Assembly: GCF_000971055.1 (NCBI RefSeq)
Contig: NZ_LARW01000051.1
Location: forward strand, 1-64,000
DNA length: 64,000 bases
Reading direction: 5' to 3'
From: Sphingomonas sp. SRS2
GTDB taxonomy: Bacteria; Pseudomonadota; Alphaproteobacteria; Sphingomonadales; Sphingomonadaceae
Part shown: one piece after another, positions 1-10,426 of the stretch
Layout: every line of letters begins with the position of its first letter
Position numbering within the stretch: position 1 is the first letter of the stretch
Program-made: the position numbers and the translations under genes
The notes under the pieces: model-generated
Databases searched by the model: none
What the model was told of the DNA's origin: nothing
Seen by the model: only the letters and a program-made list of their open reading frames with translations

Positions 1-344
1 GTCGGCAGATCACGCCATGGACTGCCCGTCCGGACAATCCATAGCACTGCCTCCAAAAATAGACGGTTGTTCCTCCCGCTTCGTCCCGGGTCGGTCGGCT
101 TACCCAGACAATGCGGTTCCATCTTTGGCCACTGGGCGTCGGTCAGTACGAAGCGTTCCATCCAAAGTGTGAATCACATCTCCCCAAAAATGTGAATCCT
201 AAATCCCCACAACCCCTAGTCGCGATAACGGAAACGAGGTGCACTTCTGCACATGCTTTTTGGGTCGTCAGGGCGCTTTTATGCGGGTACGCCACTGGCT
301 GCTATAAGTGCTGCGCGCCCCTGAAGGCGTGGAACGGAGGCACT
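1..344. other. Stretch with no supported gene
   Basis: I see no convincing coding region here. A frame open from 111 runs into the small gene that starts at 345, but its upstream part is poorly protein-like and the good ribosome binding site lies at 335-340. This part probably holds the promoter of that small gene. No RNA gene was recognised. Confidence 0.4.
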
Positions 345-488
345 ATGCCAGATCAAGGAGAGCAGGGTTATCATCTTGCGCGGAAACGCGAATGCGAGGT
401 GATGGCGCGGCAGGCAACAAACCCGGCGGCTCGACTAGCTCATAAGGCGCTGGCCAAAGAGCACGAGAAACGCGCCAGAACCGATTAA
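345..488 (+). CDS. Small hypothetical protein, 47 aa
   Basis: A short, charged, alanine-rich protein of unknown function. The ATG at 345 is chosen because CGGAGG lies just upstream at 335-340. The sequence has the pattern YHLARKRECEVMARQA...NPAARLAH..LA.EH, which resembles the protein at 677-886 (YYIRRAEAELALAQSA...HPAAKRAHYHLAGYY). The two look like paralogues of one small helical family. No signal peptide or membrane segment is visible. Function cannot be assigned. Confidence 0.55.
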   Translation: MPDQGEQGYHLARKRECEVMARQATNPAARLAHKALAKEHEKRARTD

Positions 489-676
489 TTCTCTTTGCGG
501 CAAGCTCCAGCCTTGCCGCCTTATCTGGCTAACTCGATTTTTGCATCGCAGCATAGCTTTGCTGCAGCTGCGGCCAGTTGTTGGATTCGGTCGCTAGCCA
601 GCTGGCAACTGTGTTCAAAGTGACAGATCATTCAGCCTCCTCGCCATAATCTCATCCGATCAAAAGGGATTTGGTG

Positions 677-886
677 ATGAAAGCCCGCGATCGTAGCTAT
701 TATATCCGACGCGCCGAAGCCGAACTCGCGCTGGCCCAGTCCGCAGCGCATCCCGCCGCCAAGCGCGCCCATTATCATCTGGCCGGCTATTATCTCGACA
801 AAGTGTACAGCCGGATCGAATCCGCCGCTACGACGCTGAACGGAAGCGGCGGTCCCGTGTCGGGCGAGGCCATCTGCGCGGCGTAG
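677..886 (+). CDS. Small hypothetical protein, 69 aa
   Basis: A small, probably all-helical soluble protein rich in Ala, Arg and Tyr. TTG at 671 and GTG at 674 are in-frame alternatives, but ATG at 677 sits about 7 nt after AAAAGGGA. Its first 45 residues resemble the 47-aa protein at 345-488, with the same spacing of an N-terminal Tyr pair, an Ala-rich helix, P-AA-R/K and AH. It lies about 95 bases before the tRNA gene on the same strand. Function unknown. Confidence 0.55.
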   Translation: MKARDRSYYIRRAEAELALAQSAAHPAAKRAHYHLAGYYLDKVYSRIESAATTLNGSGGPVSGEAICAA

Positions 887-981
887 AGGCGGCCGCAGCA
901 ATTTTGATTATGAAATGTCCCGGAGCGAACCCGCGTCTTGCCGCGCGCGAGGGCGTCGGCTATCGCGACCCCCGCTGGTAG

Positions 982-1058
982 GGGCCTGTAGCTCAACTGG
1001 TTAGAGCTGGCCGCTCATAACGGCTAGGTTGCGGGTTCAAGTCCTGCCGGGCCCACCA
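982..1058 (+). tRNA. tRNA with CAT anticodon (Ile2 or elongator Met)
   Basis: The 77-nt cloverleaf folds fully. The 7-bp acceptor stem GGGCCTG/CGGGCCC has one G-U pair, the D stem is GCTC/GAGC, the anticodon stem is GGCCG/CGGCT with loop CTCATAA (anticodon at 1016-1018), and the T arm GCGGG-TTCAAGT-CCTGC is followed by an encoded ACCA end. A CAT anticodon is read as Met, or as Ile after lysidine modification. The acceptor and body resemble alphaproteobacterial Ile2 tRNAs, which I slightly favour. It is not the initiator tRNA, because the anticodon stem lacks the three G-C pairs. Confidence 0.93.
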
Positions 1059-1220
1059 GCATTTCGGGCAATGATTTTCGTTTCGATGTCGTCACAATGG
1101 TGAGCATCCGGGAAACTATCCACCATAACGAACTGTTTACGGCCGGCATGTTCTGTTACGGTGCTGGCACGGGGTCGGCAGGTCGGGCGCGCGCGCTTCC
1201 GCCAGTTTCGGAGACATTGC

Positions 1221-2213
1221 TTGACCGACAGACCAGCGGACGAGATCGCGCGCCAGGGCGCGGATATTGCCGCGTTTCACGACCACGGACTGCAGCCAGC
1301 GGAATTCCGCGAACTGTTTCTGGCCGGGATGGTCCTGCCTGAAAAGAGTATCGCCGGGCGGATGCTGGTCGATCGCAGGTCCCCGGCATTCCGGCGCCTT
1401 TGCGCCCTGCCCGAATATTACATCGAGCGCAGCGAACTGGAGATATTGCGCGACCAGGCCGTGCCGATCGCCGCCGGGCTAGGGCCATCGATCCAGCTGA
1501 TCGATATCGGGCAGAGCTTTGGCCCGCAGGTCCAGCAACTGCTCGCGGTCATCGACCGGCCCTGGGGCTATGTCGCGCTCGATCGCGAGAAGGATGCGCT
1601 GCTCGATGACGCCCGCCGTGTTCAGGCGCGCTATCCGAAATTATGGGTCGAAGCGGTCTGCGCCGACATGCGGCAGGCGTTCGATCTTCCTTCCAATGCG
1701 GGCGGGGGACGGCGGGTCGCCTATCTGCCCGGTAATGCGATCGGCAATTTCGACCCGACCGATGCGCTGGCGATGCTGTCGCTGTGGGCGCGGGGATTGC
1801 GGCAGGGCGGGCTGATGCTGATCGGGGTCGATCTGCGCAAGAGCGTGCTGGTGATCGAATCGGCTTATGATGATCCGCATGGCTTGAACGCGGCGCTGAT
1901 GCTCGATCTGCTCGAGCGGGCGAACCGCGAACTCGATGCCGGGTTCGATGTTCGCCTGTTCGAGCACCGAGTCCATTATGACTCCGATCGCGGCCGCCTG
2001 CGTTCCGATCTCGTCAGCATCGCGCGGCAAGATGTGAAGATCGGCGGGCAGATCTTCCATTTCGCTGCGGGGGAAGCGATCCATGTCAGCGACAGCTGGA
2101 AATATTCGGTTGAAGATTTCCAGGCACTGGCCCGCGGCGCGGGTTTCCGGCCGATCGATGTCTGGCTCGATTCACATGAACTGTTCGGAATCCATCTGCT
2201 GGCGGCGGGTTGA
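1221..2213 (+). CDS. egtD: L-histidine N-alpha-methyltransferase (EgtD family)
   Basis: SAM-dependent methyltransferase of about 330 aa, the usual family size. It is expected to trimethylate histidine to hercynine, the first step of ergothioneine synthesis. Visible marks are LPEYYIERSELEIL near the N-terminus (family form PEYY.TR.E..IL), IDIGQSFGPQ as the SAM glycine-rich loop, LPGNAIGNFDP, and GLMLIGVDLRKS. The frame opens upstream at 1161, but TTG at 1221 follows GGAGA and gives the expected N-terminus. No egtB partner lies in the window, so the biosynthetic role is inferred from the family alone. Confidence 0.8.
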   Translation: MTDRPADEIARQGADIAAFHDHGLQPAEFRELFLAGMVLPEKSIAGRMLVDRRSPAFRRLCALPEYYIERSELEILRDQAVPIAAGLGPSIQLIDIGQSFGPQVQQLLAVIDRPWGYVALDREKDALLDDARRVQARYPKLWVEAVCADMRQAFDLPSNAGGGRRVAYLPGNAIGNFDPTDALAMLSLWARGLRQGGLMLIGVDLRKSVLVIESAYDDPHGLNAALMLDLLERANRELDAGFDVRLFEHRVHYDSDRGRLRSDLVSIARQDVKIGGQIFHFAAGEAIHVSDSWKYSVEDFQALARGAGFRPIDVWLDSHELFGIHLLAAG

Positions 2214-2262
2214 CCGCATAAGTGGCTTTTCAGGCGGGCTTGCCCGGCGCTAAAGAAGGCAG

Positions 2263-2883
2263 ATGCCGGGGCCGAGTTTCAGGATAGAGAAGACGCACCC
2301 GATGCCGCTCGCCGGCGTCGATGAAGCCGGGCGGGGTCCGCTCGCCGGTCCGGTGGTCGCCGCGGCGGTGATTTTCGATGGCCGTCGCGCGCCCAAGGGC
2401 ATCGACGACAGCAAGAAATTGACGGCTAACGCACGTGCCGATCTGTGCCTCAAGATACGGGATGTCGCGCATGTCGGGGTCGGCATTGCCACGGTCGAGG
2501 AGATTGACGAGATCAATATCCTCTGGGCGTCAATGCTGGCGATGGAGCGCGCGGTCTCGGCGCTGGGGGTCGAGCCGGCGATGGTGCTCGTCGACGGCAA
2601 CCGCTGCCCACGCTGGAGCCGGCCATCGCAATGGGTGATCGGTGGCGATGCGTTGTGCCTGTCGATCGCGGCGGCTTCGATCATCGCCAAGGAAGAGCGC
2701 GACCGGATGATGGCGGACTACGACGCCCACCATCCCGGCTATGGCTGGTCGCAGAACAAGGGCTATGGCACGCCCGCGCATCTTGCCGCACTGGCGCAAC
2801 TGGGCCCATCGCCGCTGCACCGCCGCAGCTTCGCCCCTATCGCCCAATATTCGCTGTTCTCCGCTGCCAGGCAGGTCGCCTGA
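2263..2883 (+). CDS. rnhB: Ribonuclease HII
   Basis: Endonuclease that removes RNA from RNA-DNA hybrids and misincorporated ribonucleotides. The 206-aa length is typical. The family signature GVDEAGRGPLAGPVVAAAV gives the first catalytic Asp-Glu pair, and DDSKKL, LVDGNRCP and the C-terminal HRRSFAP motif follow. A second in-frame Met at 2302 begins closer to the conserved core and may be the true start. It follows egtD by about 50 bases, possibly in one transcript with it. Confidence 0.93.
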   Translation: MPGPSFRIEKTHPMPLAGVDEAGRGPLAGPVVAAAVIFDGRRAPKGIDDSKKLTANARADLCLKIRDVAHVGVGIATVEEIDEINILWASMLAMERAVSALGVEPAMVLVDGNRCPRWSRPSQWVIGGDALCLSIAAASIIAKEERDRMMADYDAHHPGYGWSQNKGYGTPAHLAALAQLGPSPLHRRSFAPIAQYSLFSAARQVA

Positions 2884-2886
2884 GCC

Positions 2887-3207
2887 TTATACCCCGCCGG
2901 TATAGTCGAGGCAGCCGCGCCGGAAGCCCCAGCTGTCATTAGGGCACTCGGTGGACGAACGGATCGCCGCCAGTGTCGCCCAGCGATAGCCGAGGTCGCG
3001 TTCGGAGCAGTCGTCGCAACCCGCCACATCGCCGCTGTCCGCATAGCCCAGGTCAGCGTTATTGCTGATCGGCGATGCGACGCCCGTCGGTCCGTAGGCA
3101 TTTTGACGCAGCCCGTGCACTGCCGTCGCGCCGCCCAGCGCTCCGCCGATGATGGCGGCCAGTGCACAAAATGCAGCAGGGGAAAGGCGTCTGAACCGCG
3201 TCGGCAT
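2887..3207 (-). CDS. Hypothetical protein with N-terminal membrane or signal segment, 106 aa
   Basis: The frame is open further upstream, but Met at 3207 is followed by a plausible secretion or anchor segment (SPAAFCALAAIIGGALGGATA). The rest is polar and contains a Cys-x2-Cys (CDDC) and two further Cys near the C-terminus, which could form disulfides after export. It is convergent with rnhB, with 3 bases between the stop codons, and divergent from ccrM. No family recognised. Confidence 0.55.
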   Translation of the reverse strand: MPTRFRRLSPAAFCALAAIIGGALGGATAVHGLRQNAYGPTGVASPISNNADLGYADSGDVAGCDDCSERDLGYRWATLAAIRSSTECPNDSWGFRRGCLDYTGGV

Positions 3208-3268
3208 GGGGGGAAAACGAAGAGTTCGGAGCGCCGTTCCAACCATTCGGCGCAAAAGCCCGGATGGT

Positions 3269-4599
<1,331 letters not shown>

Positions 4600-4636
4600 C
4601 GCCTAGGTCGAGCCTCTCCGGCTGCGGACCTGATCC

Positions 4637-5749
4637 ATGACCTTCTCGCGCTACGCCCGCCTTTATTTCCTGCCGACCGCGTTCATCGCGTCGCCCTTCG
4701 ATCGCGATGGCGAGGTCGCGCGGCTGGCTGGTGGACTGGTCTGGTTCTCGGCCTATGAGGTGATCGCGGTCGATGGCGGCATGCGGACTGGAACCCGGCT
4801 GGTGCCAATATGTGAGATCGACGCTTTCATCGCCGGACTCGCCGATGACCAGGCGGAGGCGGCGCGGAGGACGATCGCACGGATCACCGCGCCGCGTCCG
4901 CCGATACAGCTTGGCGACCGGACACTGCGCCTCGATCAGCCGCAGATCATGCTGATCCTTAATATGACCCCGGACAGCTTCTCTGACGGCGGCGATCATC
5001 TCGATGATCCTGAAGCGGCCGCCGCCAGCGCCTTCGATATGGTCGAGGCCGGCGCGGCGATCGTCGACGTTGGCGGAGAGTCGACCAGGCCGCGCGCCGA
5101 ACCCGTCTGGGAAGGCGACGAGATCGCGCGCGTCGAGCCGGTAATCCGCGCGCTCGCGCGGGGCGGAGCGATCGTGTCGATCGACAGCCGCAAGGCCGCG
5201 GTGATGGCGGCGGCGCTGGCGGCGGGGGCGGCGATCGTCAACGACGTATCGGCGCTGACCCACGATCCGCAAGCGGCGGCGCTGCTGGCCGGCCAGGACT
5301 GTCCGGTCGTGCTGATGCACCATCAGGGCGATCCCGCGACGATGCAGGATCGGCCGCATTATGACGACGCGCTGATAGAGGTTTACGACTGGCTGGCCGA
5401 ACGTATCGCTGCCGCCGAAGCCGCCGGCATTGCGCGGAGCCGGATCATCGTCGATCCGGGAATCGGCTTTGGCAAAAATCTGCGTCACAACCTCCAGATA
5501 TTGAACGGCCTTGCGCTGTTCCACGGCCTGGGCTGCCCGATTCTGCTGGGCGCTAGCCGCAAGCGTATCATCGGCGCGCTGTCCAACGAGGCGCCGGTGG
5601 ACGAGCGGCTCGGCGGCTCGGTCGCGCTGGCGCTCCACGGCGCGCAAAGGGGCGCCCAGATATTGCGGGTCCATGACGTGCCGGAAACCTTGCAGGCGAT
5701 CCGCATCTGGCGCGGCCTGCGCGATGAGGCGCTGACGCCGCCACTTTAA
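4637..5749 (+). CDS. folP: Dihydropteroate synthase
   Basis: Joins para-aminobenzoate to the pterin diphosphate in folate synthesis. The two DHPS signatures are present: ILNMTPDSFSDGG (about residue 110) and GESTRPRAEPV. Further marks are IVNDVSAL, VLMHHQGDP, DPGIGFGKN and the C-terminal GASRKRII. At 370 aa it is longer than the usual roughly 280. The first 100 residues are an extension of unknown role before the barrel. It follows ccrM by 37 bases on the same strand. Confidence 0.93.
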   Translation: MTFSRYARLYFLPTAFIASPFDRDGEVARLAGGLVWFSAYEVIAVDGGMRTGTRLVPICEIDAFIAGLADDQAEAARRTIARITAPRPPIQLGDRTLRLDQPQIMLILNMTPDSFSDGGDHLDDPEAAAASAFDMVEAGAAIVDVGGESTRPRAEPVWEGDEIARVEPVIRALARGGAIVSIDSRKAAVMAAALAAGAAIVNDVSALTHDPQAAALLAGQDCPVVLMHHQGDPATMQDRPHYDDALIEVYDWLAERIAAAEAAGIARSRIIVDPGIGFGKNLRHNLQILNGLALFHGLGCPILLGASRKRIIGALSNEAPVDERLGGSVALALHGAQRGAQILRVHDVPETLQAIRIWRGLRDEALTPPL

Positions 5750-5777
5750 GAAGTACCTGTCCGGGCGGGGCTAGTTC

Positions 5778-7217
5778 CTAGCTCGCCTGCTCGATGCCCA
5801 GTTCGCCGAGTTTGCGATAGAGCGTCGAGCGGCCGATCTGCAGCCGGCGCGCCACTTCGGTCATCCGGCCGCGATAATGGCCGATGGCAAGGCGGATCAG
5901 GTCGGCTTCGATCGCTTCCATTGGCCGGACATGACCATCGGGGCCGAACAGGGCGACGTTCTGGATCGCATTATTGACGATCGCAGCCCCGCTGGACGGA
6001 CCGTCGTCATTGGCCGGCGCATGGTTATGGACATGGGCGAGCTGCGGAAGGTCGCCCGCGCTCAGCCGTCCGTTGCGGCAGAAGATCGCGGCGCGGAACA
6101 GCACATTGTGGAGCTGACGGACATTGCCCGGCCAGTCGTAATTGCGAAGGAGGGCGAGCGCGCCGTCGTCGATCGCGAGATGCGCCAGGCCCAGTTGGCG
6201 GGCAATCCTGCTGAGCAGATGCTCGCTCAGCGGCTCGATGTCGCTCAGCCGCTCCCGCAGCGGCGGCAGCGTGACCGGCACCACGGCGAGGCGATAGAAG
6301 AGATCCTCACGGAAGCGGCCGCGCGCCACGTCATCCGACAGACGGCGGTTGGTTGCGGCGATTACCCGTACCGACACCTTACGCGCCGACGACGCGCCGA
6401 TCGGGCGGATTTCGCCCGATTGCAGGACGCGCAGCAGCTTCGCCTGCGCGTCGGCGGGCAGATCGCCGATTTCGTCGAGGAAGAGGGTGCCGCCATCGGC
6501 ATTGGCGAACAGGCCGTGCCTCCGTTCGAATGCGCCGGTGAACGCGCCGCGCTCATGGCCGAACAGTTCGGACTCGACGAGATTGGCGGGAATCGCGCCG
6601 CAATTAACCGTGACCAGCGGTGCTTCGGCGCGTGGCGATGCGCGGTGAATCGCCTGGGCCAGCACTTCCTTGCCGACCCCGCTTTCGCCCTCGATCAATA
6701 TCGTCGCCGGAGCGGCGGCGGCGCGCATCGCGGTGTCGACCGCCTTGCGGAAGGCCGGGGCCGACCCGACAATCTCGGTAAAGTCGAGCGCCTCGGCCCA
6801 TTTTTCGGCAAGCGGACGCAATTCGCCGGCCTTGTCCTGCGTGGCGATCGCATTATCGAGCGCGGCCAGCAGGCGGTGCCCGGCGATCGGCTTGATGACC
6901 ACGTCGCGCGCGCCGGCACGAACCGCGCGCACCGCGAGATCGACCGAATCCTGTGCGGTGACGACAACGATGGGAAGCTCCGCGAAGCGGCTGCGCAGCA
7001 GCGTAATCGACCGGATCGCATCCTCGTCTGGGGACCATAGATCGATCAGCGCCGCGTCGAGCCGGATATCGCTGGAACGGATGAGATCGGCGGCGGCGGG
7101 AACATCTGGCGCGCGCAGCACGCGCCAGCCGGCGCGCTGCGCAAGCGCGCTCATCAACCCGGCCTGGGCGGGTTCGCTATCGATCAACAAGAGTCCCAGG
7201 GGACTGTCGCGACGCAT
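5778..7217 (-). CDS. Sigma-54-dependent response regulator (NtrC family)
   Basis: 479-aa transcription activator with three parts. An N-terminal receiver has the likely phosphoacceptor Asp in [11 protein letters not shown] and the Lys in VVIKPIAG. The central AAA+ domain has GESGVGKE (Walker A), the sigma-54 contact loop GAFTGA, and [12 protein letters not shown] (Walker B). A C-terminal Fis-type helix-turn-helix follows ([19 protein letters not shown]). No sensor kinase is adjacent, so the signal is unknown. It is divergent from the cytochrome oxidase/transhydrogenase unit, but that does not prove it controls it. Confidence 0.9.
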   Translation of the reverse strand: MRRDSPLGLLLIDSEPAQAGLMSALAQRAGWRVLRAPDVPAAADLIRSSDIRLDAALIDLWSPDEDAIRSITLLRSRFAELPIVVVTAQDSVDLAVRAVRAGARDVVIKPIAGHRLLAALDNAIATQDKAGELRPLAEKWAEALDFTEIVGSAPAFRKAVDTAMRAAAAPATILIEGESGVGKEVLAQAIHRASPRAEAPLVTVNCGAIPANLVESELFGHERGAFTGAFERRHGLFANADGGTLFLDEIGDLPADAQAKLLRVLQSGEIRPIGASSARKVSVRVIAATNRRLSDDVARGRFREDLFYRLAVVPVTLPPLRERLSDIEPLSEHLLSRIARQLGLAHLAIDDGALALLRNYDWPGNVRQLHNVLFRAAIFCRNGRLSAGDLPQLAHVHNHAPANDDGPSSGAAIVNNAIQNVALFGPDGHVRPMEAIEADLIRLAIGHYRGRMTEVARRLQIGRSTLYRKLGELGIEQAS

Positions 7218-7374
7218 CCGCTACATCCTTTCGAGACGCTTTTAACATCGAAAAGCTAAGGAAAATTAAACCAGCATGGGGGCCAAGAATAACTAATCTA
7301 TTTGCGCCTTGAGGCACGAAAGACCTGAGTCTAGAAGGTCCGCGAAAAGGCCACTCAGCCCCGGGGAAGAATGC

Positions 7375-7518
7375 ATGTCCGACGATCATGGCGCGCCGAT
7401 GGATTACAAGGCTCATAACAACACCTATTCGGGTTTCCTGTCGCTGCTGAAATGGGGCACGATCCTGAGCGCGCTGACGGGGCTGCTTGTCGTTTTCCTG
7501 ATCGCCCCAAAGGGCTGA
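7375..7518 (+). CDS. aa3-type cytochrome c oxidase subunit IV-like protein, 47 aa
   Basis: Small single-span membrane protein. The polar start MSDDHGAPMDYKAHNNTYSGF is followed by one hydrophobic helix (WGTILSALTGLLVVFLIA). The AHNNTYSGFLSLLKWG pattern is that of the bacterial aa3 oxidase subunit IV family. ATG at 7375 follows GGGGAAGA. It stands 4 bases before the TTG start of pntAA, an arrangement I associate with sphingomonads, so the two are probably co-transcribed. Confidence 0.8.
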   Translation: MSDDHGAPMDYKAHNNTYSGFLSLLKWGTILSALTGLLVVFLIAPKG

Positions 7519-7522
7519 TCCG

Positions 7523-8644
7523 TTGAAAATCGCTGTCCTGAAGGAGGCCGTGGCTGGCGAAAGCCGCGTGTCTGCGACGCCTGAGACCGTCAAGAAATTC
7601 ATCACGCTTGGCGCCGAGATGGCGGTCGAGAAGGGCGCCGGCGAAGGCGCTTCGATCTCCGACGCCGATTACGAAGCGGTGGGCGCCAGGCTGGGCACGC
7701 GGGCGGCGACGCTCAAGGATGCGGACATCATCTTCGGCGTGCAGGGCCCCGATCCCGAATCGATCGGTGGGGCGAAGGCCGGGGCATGGCTGATCGCCGG
7801 TCTCAACCCCTTCGGTGAGCGTGCGCGGACCGACGCCTATGCCGCCAAGGGCATCGAGGCGCTGGCGATGGAGTTCATGCCGCGCATCACCCGCGCGCAG
7901 TCGATGGACATATTGTCGTCGCAGTCGAACCTTGCCGGCTACAAGGCCGTGCTGCTCGCAGCCGGGGAATATGGCCGCGCCTTTCCGATGATGATGACTG
8001 CGGCCGGCACCGTCTCCGCTGCGCGCGCCTTCATCATGGGCGTCGGCGTCGCAGGGCTTCAGGCGATCGCGACCGCGCGCCGCCTCGGTGCACAGGTTTC
8101 GGCGACCGACGTGCGCTCGGCGACCAAGGAGCAGATCCAGTCGCTGGGCGCGAAGCCGATCTTCGTCGAGGCCGTCGCCGGTATCGAGGGTGAGGGCGCG
8201 GGCGGCTATGCCACCGAGATGTCGGAGGAGTATCAGAAGGCCCAGGCCGAACTGGTATCGAGCCACATCGCCAAGCAGGACATCGTCATCACCACCGCGC
8301 TGATCCCGGGGCGTCCCGCGCCGCGGCTGATCACCGACGCGCAGATCGCGACGATGCGGGCAGGTTCGGTGATCGTCGATCTCGCCGCCGAAAGCGGCGG
8401 CAATGTCGAGGGCGCGGTGTCGGGCCAGACCGTCGTCAGGCACGGTGTGAAGATCATCGGTGCAAAGAACATGGCGGGCACCCTCGCCGCCGACGCCTCG
8501 GCGCTGTTCTCGCGCAATCTCTATAACTTCCTCAGCGCCTTCTGGGACAAGGAGGCCGGCAAGCCGATCCTCGATGAGGAGATCGGCAATGCGGTCCGCC
8601 TGACGCAGGGCGGCAAGGTCGTCCACGAGCGGCTGCTCGGCTGA
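7523..8644 (+). CDS. pntAA: NAD(P) transhydrogenase subunit alpha, part 1
   Basis: NAD(H)-binding domain I of the proton-translocating transhydrogenase, 373 aa. It starts at TTG. The N-terminus KIAVLKEAVAGESRVSATPETV is the classic alanine dehydrogenase/PntA start, and the nucleotide-binding fold GVGVAGLQAIATARRLGAQVSATDVR and IVDLAAESGGNVEGAV follow. In alphaproteobacteria the alpha subunit is split into two genes, as here. It works with PntAB and PntB in the inner membrane to make NADPH from NADH at the expense of the proton gradient. Confidence 0.95.
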   Translation: MKIAVLKEAVAGESRVSATPETVKKFITLGAEMAVEKGAGEGASISDADYEAVGARLGTRAATLKDADIIFGVQGPDPESIGGAKAGAWLIAGLNPFGERARTDAYAAKGIEALAMEFMPRITRAQSMDILSSQSNLAGYKAVLLAAGEYGRAFPMMMTAAGTVSAARAFIMGVGVAGLQAIATARRLGAQVSATDVRSATKEQIQSLGAKPIFVEAVAGIEGEGAGGYATEMSEEYQKAQAELVSSHIAKQDIVITTALIPGRPAPRLITDAQIATMRAGSVIVDLAAESGGNVEGAVSGQTVVRHGVKIIGAKNMAGTLAADASALFSRNLYNFLSAFWDKEAGKPILDEEIGNAVRLTQGGKVVHERLLG

Positions 8645-8666
8645 TCACGGGAAAAAGGGGGCTAAT

Positions 8667-8954
8667 ATGGATTTCATCTCGATCCTGTCGATCTTCGTCA
8701 TGGCCTGCTTCGTCGGCTATTATGTCGTCTGGTCGGTGACGCCGGCGCTGCACACGCCGCTGATGGCGGTGACCAACGCAATCTCGTCGGTGATCATCGT
8801 CGGCGCGCTGATCGCCAGCGCCGCGGAGGGCAGTGCCACCGCCAAATATCTCGGGCTGATCGCGGTCGTTTTCGCGAGCGTCAACATCTTCGGCGGCTTT
8901 GCAGTCACCGAACGCATGCTCGCCATGTACAAGAAAAAAGAAAAGAAGGGCTGA
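8667..8954 (+). CDS. pntAB: NAD(P) transhydrogenase subunit alpha, part 2
   Basis: 95-aa membrane part of the alpha subunit, with about three hydrophobic helices (FISILSIFVMACFVGYYVVW, MAVTNAISSVIIVGALIAS, YLGLIAVVFASVNIFGGF) and the conserved TPALHTPLMAVTNAISSVI stretch. It ends in a lysine-rich tail. AAAGGGGG precedes the ATG. It lies between pntAA and pntB with short gaps, clearly one operon. Confidence 0.95.
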   Translation: MDFISILSIFVMACFVGYYVVWSVTPALHTPLMAVTNAISSVIIVGALIASAAEGSATAKYLGLIAVVFASVNIFGGFAVTERMLAMYKKKEKKG

Positions 8955-8958
8955 GGGC

Positions 8959-10374
8959 ATGCATGAACTCGCCGCCACGCCCGCCTGGGCCTCGCTCGCC
9001 TATCTCGTCTCGGGCATCCTCTTCATCCTGGCGCTGAGGGGGCTGTCGAGCCCGACCAGCTCGCGCCGGGGCAATCGCTTCGGCATGCTCGGCATGCTCA
9101 TCGCGGTCGTCACCACGCTCGTCCTTCACGGCACCGGCCTGGTCGAGATCGCCATCGCGATCGCGATCGGCGGCGCGATCGGCTTCATCACCGCGCGCAA
9201 GATCGCGATGACCGATATGCCGCAGCTCGTCGCCGCCTTCCACTCGCTGGTCGGCCTTGCCGCGGTGCTCGTTGCCGTCGCTGCGTTCCTGAACCCGGGC
9301 GCCTTCGGCATTCTCGACAGCGCCACGGGCGAAATCCTGACCGTCAGCCGGATCGAGATGGGTCTTGGCGTCGCGATCGGCGCGATCACCTTCTCGGGAT
9401 CGGTGATCGCCTTTCTGAAGCTCAACGGCAATATGTCGGGCGCGCCGATCATGCTGCCGGCGCGGCACGTCATCAATCTCGGCACGCTGGCCGCGATCCT
9501 CGGCCTGATCGCCTATTTCGTCACCGACGACGCGCATTGGGTGTTCTTCACGATCACCGCGCTCAGCTTCGTGATCGGCTTCCTGCTGATCATCCCGATC
9601 GGCGGCGCGGACATGCCGGTCGTCGTCTCGATGCTCAACAGCTATTCGGGCTGGGCGGCGGCGGCGATGGGCTTCACGCTGCACAACACCGCGATGATCG
9701 TCACCGGCGCGCTGGTCGGCTCGTCTGGCGCGATCCTGAGCTACATCATGTGCAAGGCGATGAACCGCAGCTTCATCAGCGTGATCGCGGGCGGCTTTGG
9801 CGGCGGCGATGCAGTGGCTGGCGGCGGTGAGAAGGTCGACCGGCCGTGGAAGCGCGGCTCGGCCGAGGATGCCGCCTTCCTGCTCAGCCAAGCCGAACAG
9901 GTCATCATCGTCCCCGGCTACGGCATGGCGGTTTCCCAGGCGCAGCATACGCTTCGCGAGATGGGCGACCTGCTCAAGGCCGAAGGCGTGCGCGTCAAAT
10001 ATGCGATCCATCCCGTCGCGGGCCGCATGCCCGGTCATATGAACGTGCTGCTCGCCGAGGCGAACGTGCCTTATGACGATGTGTTCGAGCTCGAGGACAT
10101 CAACAGCGAGTTCTCCCAGACCGACATCGCCTTCGTCATCGGCGCCAACGACGTCACCAACCCGGCGGCGAAGACCGACAAGACCTCGCCGATCTACGGC
10201 ATGCCGATCCTCGACGTCGAAAAGGCCAAAACCGTGCTGTTCCTGAAGCGCTCGATGGGTGGGGTCGGCTATGCCGGCGTCGACAACGACGTCTTCTACA
10301 TGGACAACACCATGATGCTCCTCGGCGACGCCAAGAAAATGGTCGAAGAAATCGTCAAGGCGATGGCGCACTGA
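8959..10374 (+). CDS. pntB: NAD(P) transhydrogenase subunit beta
   Basis: 471-aa beta subunit. The N-terminal half holds many membrane helices forming the proton path. The C-terminal NADP(H)-binding domain III has VIIVPGYGMAVSQAQ, HPVAGRMPGHMNVLLAEA, FVIGANDVTNPAA and KRSMGGVGYAGVDN, all standard for PntB. The frame is open to 8899 inside pntAB, but ATG at 8959 gives the expected start. A strong two-way terminator follows the stop codon. Confidence 0.96.
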   Translation: MHELAATPAWASLAYLVSGILFILALRGLSSPTSSRRGNRFGMLGMLIAVVTTLVLHGTGLVEIAIAIAIGGAIGFITARKIAMTDMPQLVAAFHSLVGLAAVLVAVAAFLNPGAFGILDSATGEILTVSRIEMGLGVAIGAITFSGSVIAFLKLNGNMSGAPIMLPARHVINLGTLAAILGLIAYFVTDDAHWVFFTITALSFVIGFLLIIPIGGADMPVVVSMLNSYSGWAAAAMGFTLHNTAMIVTGALVGSSGAILSYIMCKAMNRSFISVIAGGFGGGDAVAGGGEKVDRPWKRGSAEDAAFLLSQAEQVIIVPGYGMAVSQAQHTLREMGDLLKAEGVRVKYAIHPVAGRMPGHMNVLLAEANVPYDDVFELEDINSEFSQTDIAFVIGANDVTNPAAKTDKTSPIYGMPILDVEKAKTVLFLKRSMGGVGYAGVDNDVFYMDNTMMLLGDAKKMVEEIVKAMAH

Positions 10375-10377
10375 CGG

Positions 10378-10417
10378 CCGGAGCAGGTTCGCCGCTCAAA
10401 GGGCGAACCTGCTCCGG
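10378..10417. terminator. Bidirectional terminator between pntB and the oprB-type gene
   Basis: Perfect 16-bp inverted repeat, arms at 10378-10393 and 10402-10417, with the 8-base loop GCTCAAAG. It lies just after pntB and just before the end of the convergent porin gene. Downstream GCTTTCC is only weakly T-rich, but the stem is long and GC-rich. It probably ends transcription from both sides. Confidence 0.8.
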
Positions 10418-10426
10418 GCTTTCCGC

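Noticed and set aside
5877-7040. 387-codon plus-strand frame opposite the NtrC-type regulator
   Set aside because: The regulator has all expected motifs on the other strand. This frame has none.
8905-10371. 488-codon open frame on the minus strand opposite pntB
   Set aside because: It lies wholly opposite pntB, is full of Arg/His/Asp from reverse reading of GC-rich codons, and has no protein-like pattern. It is a shadow.
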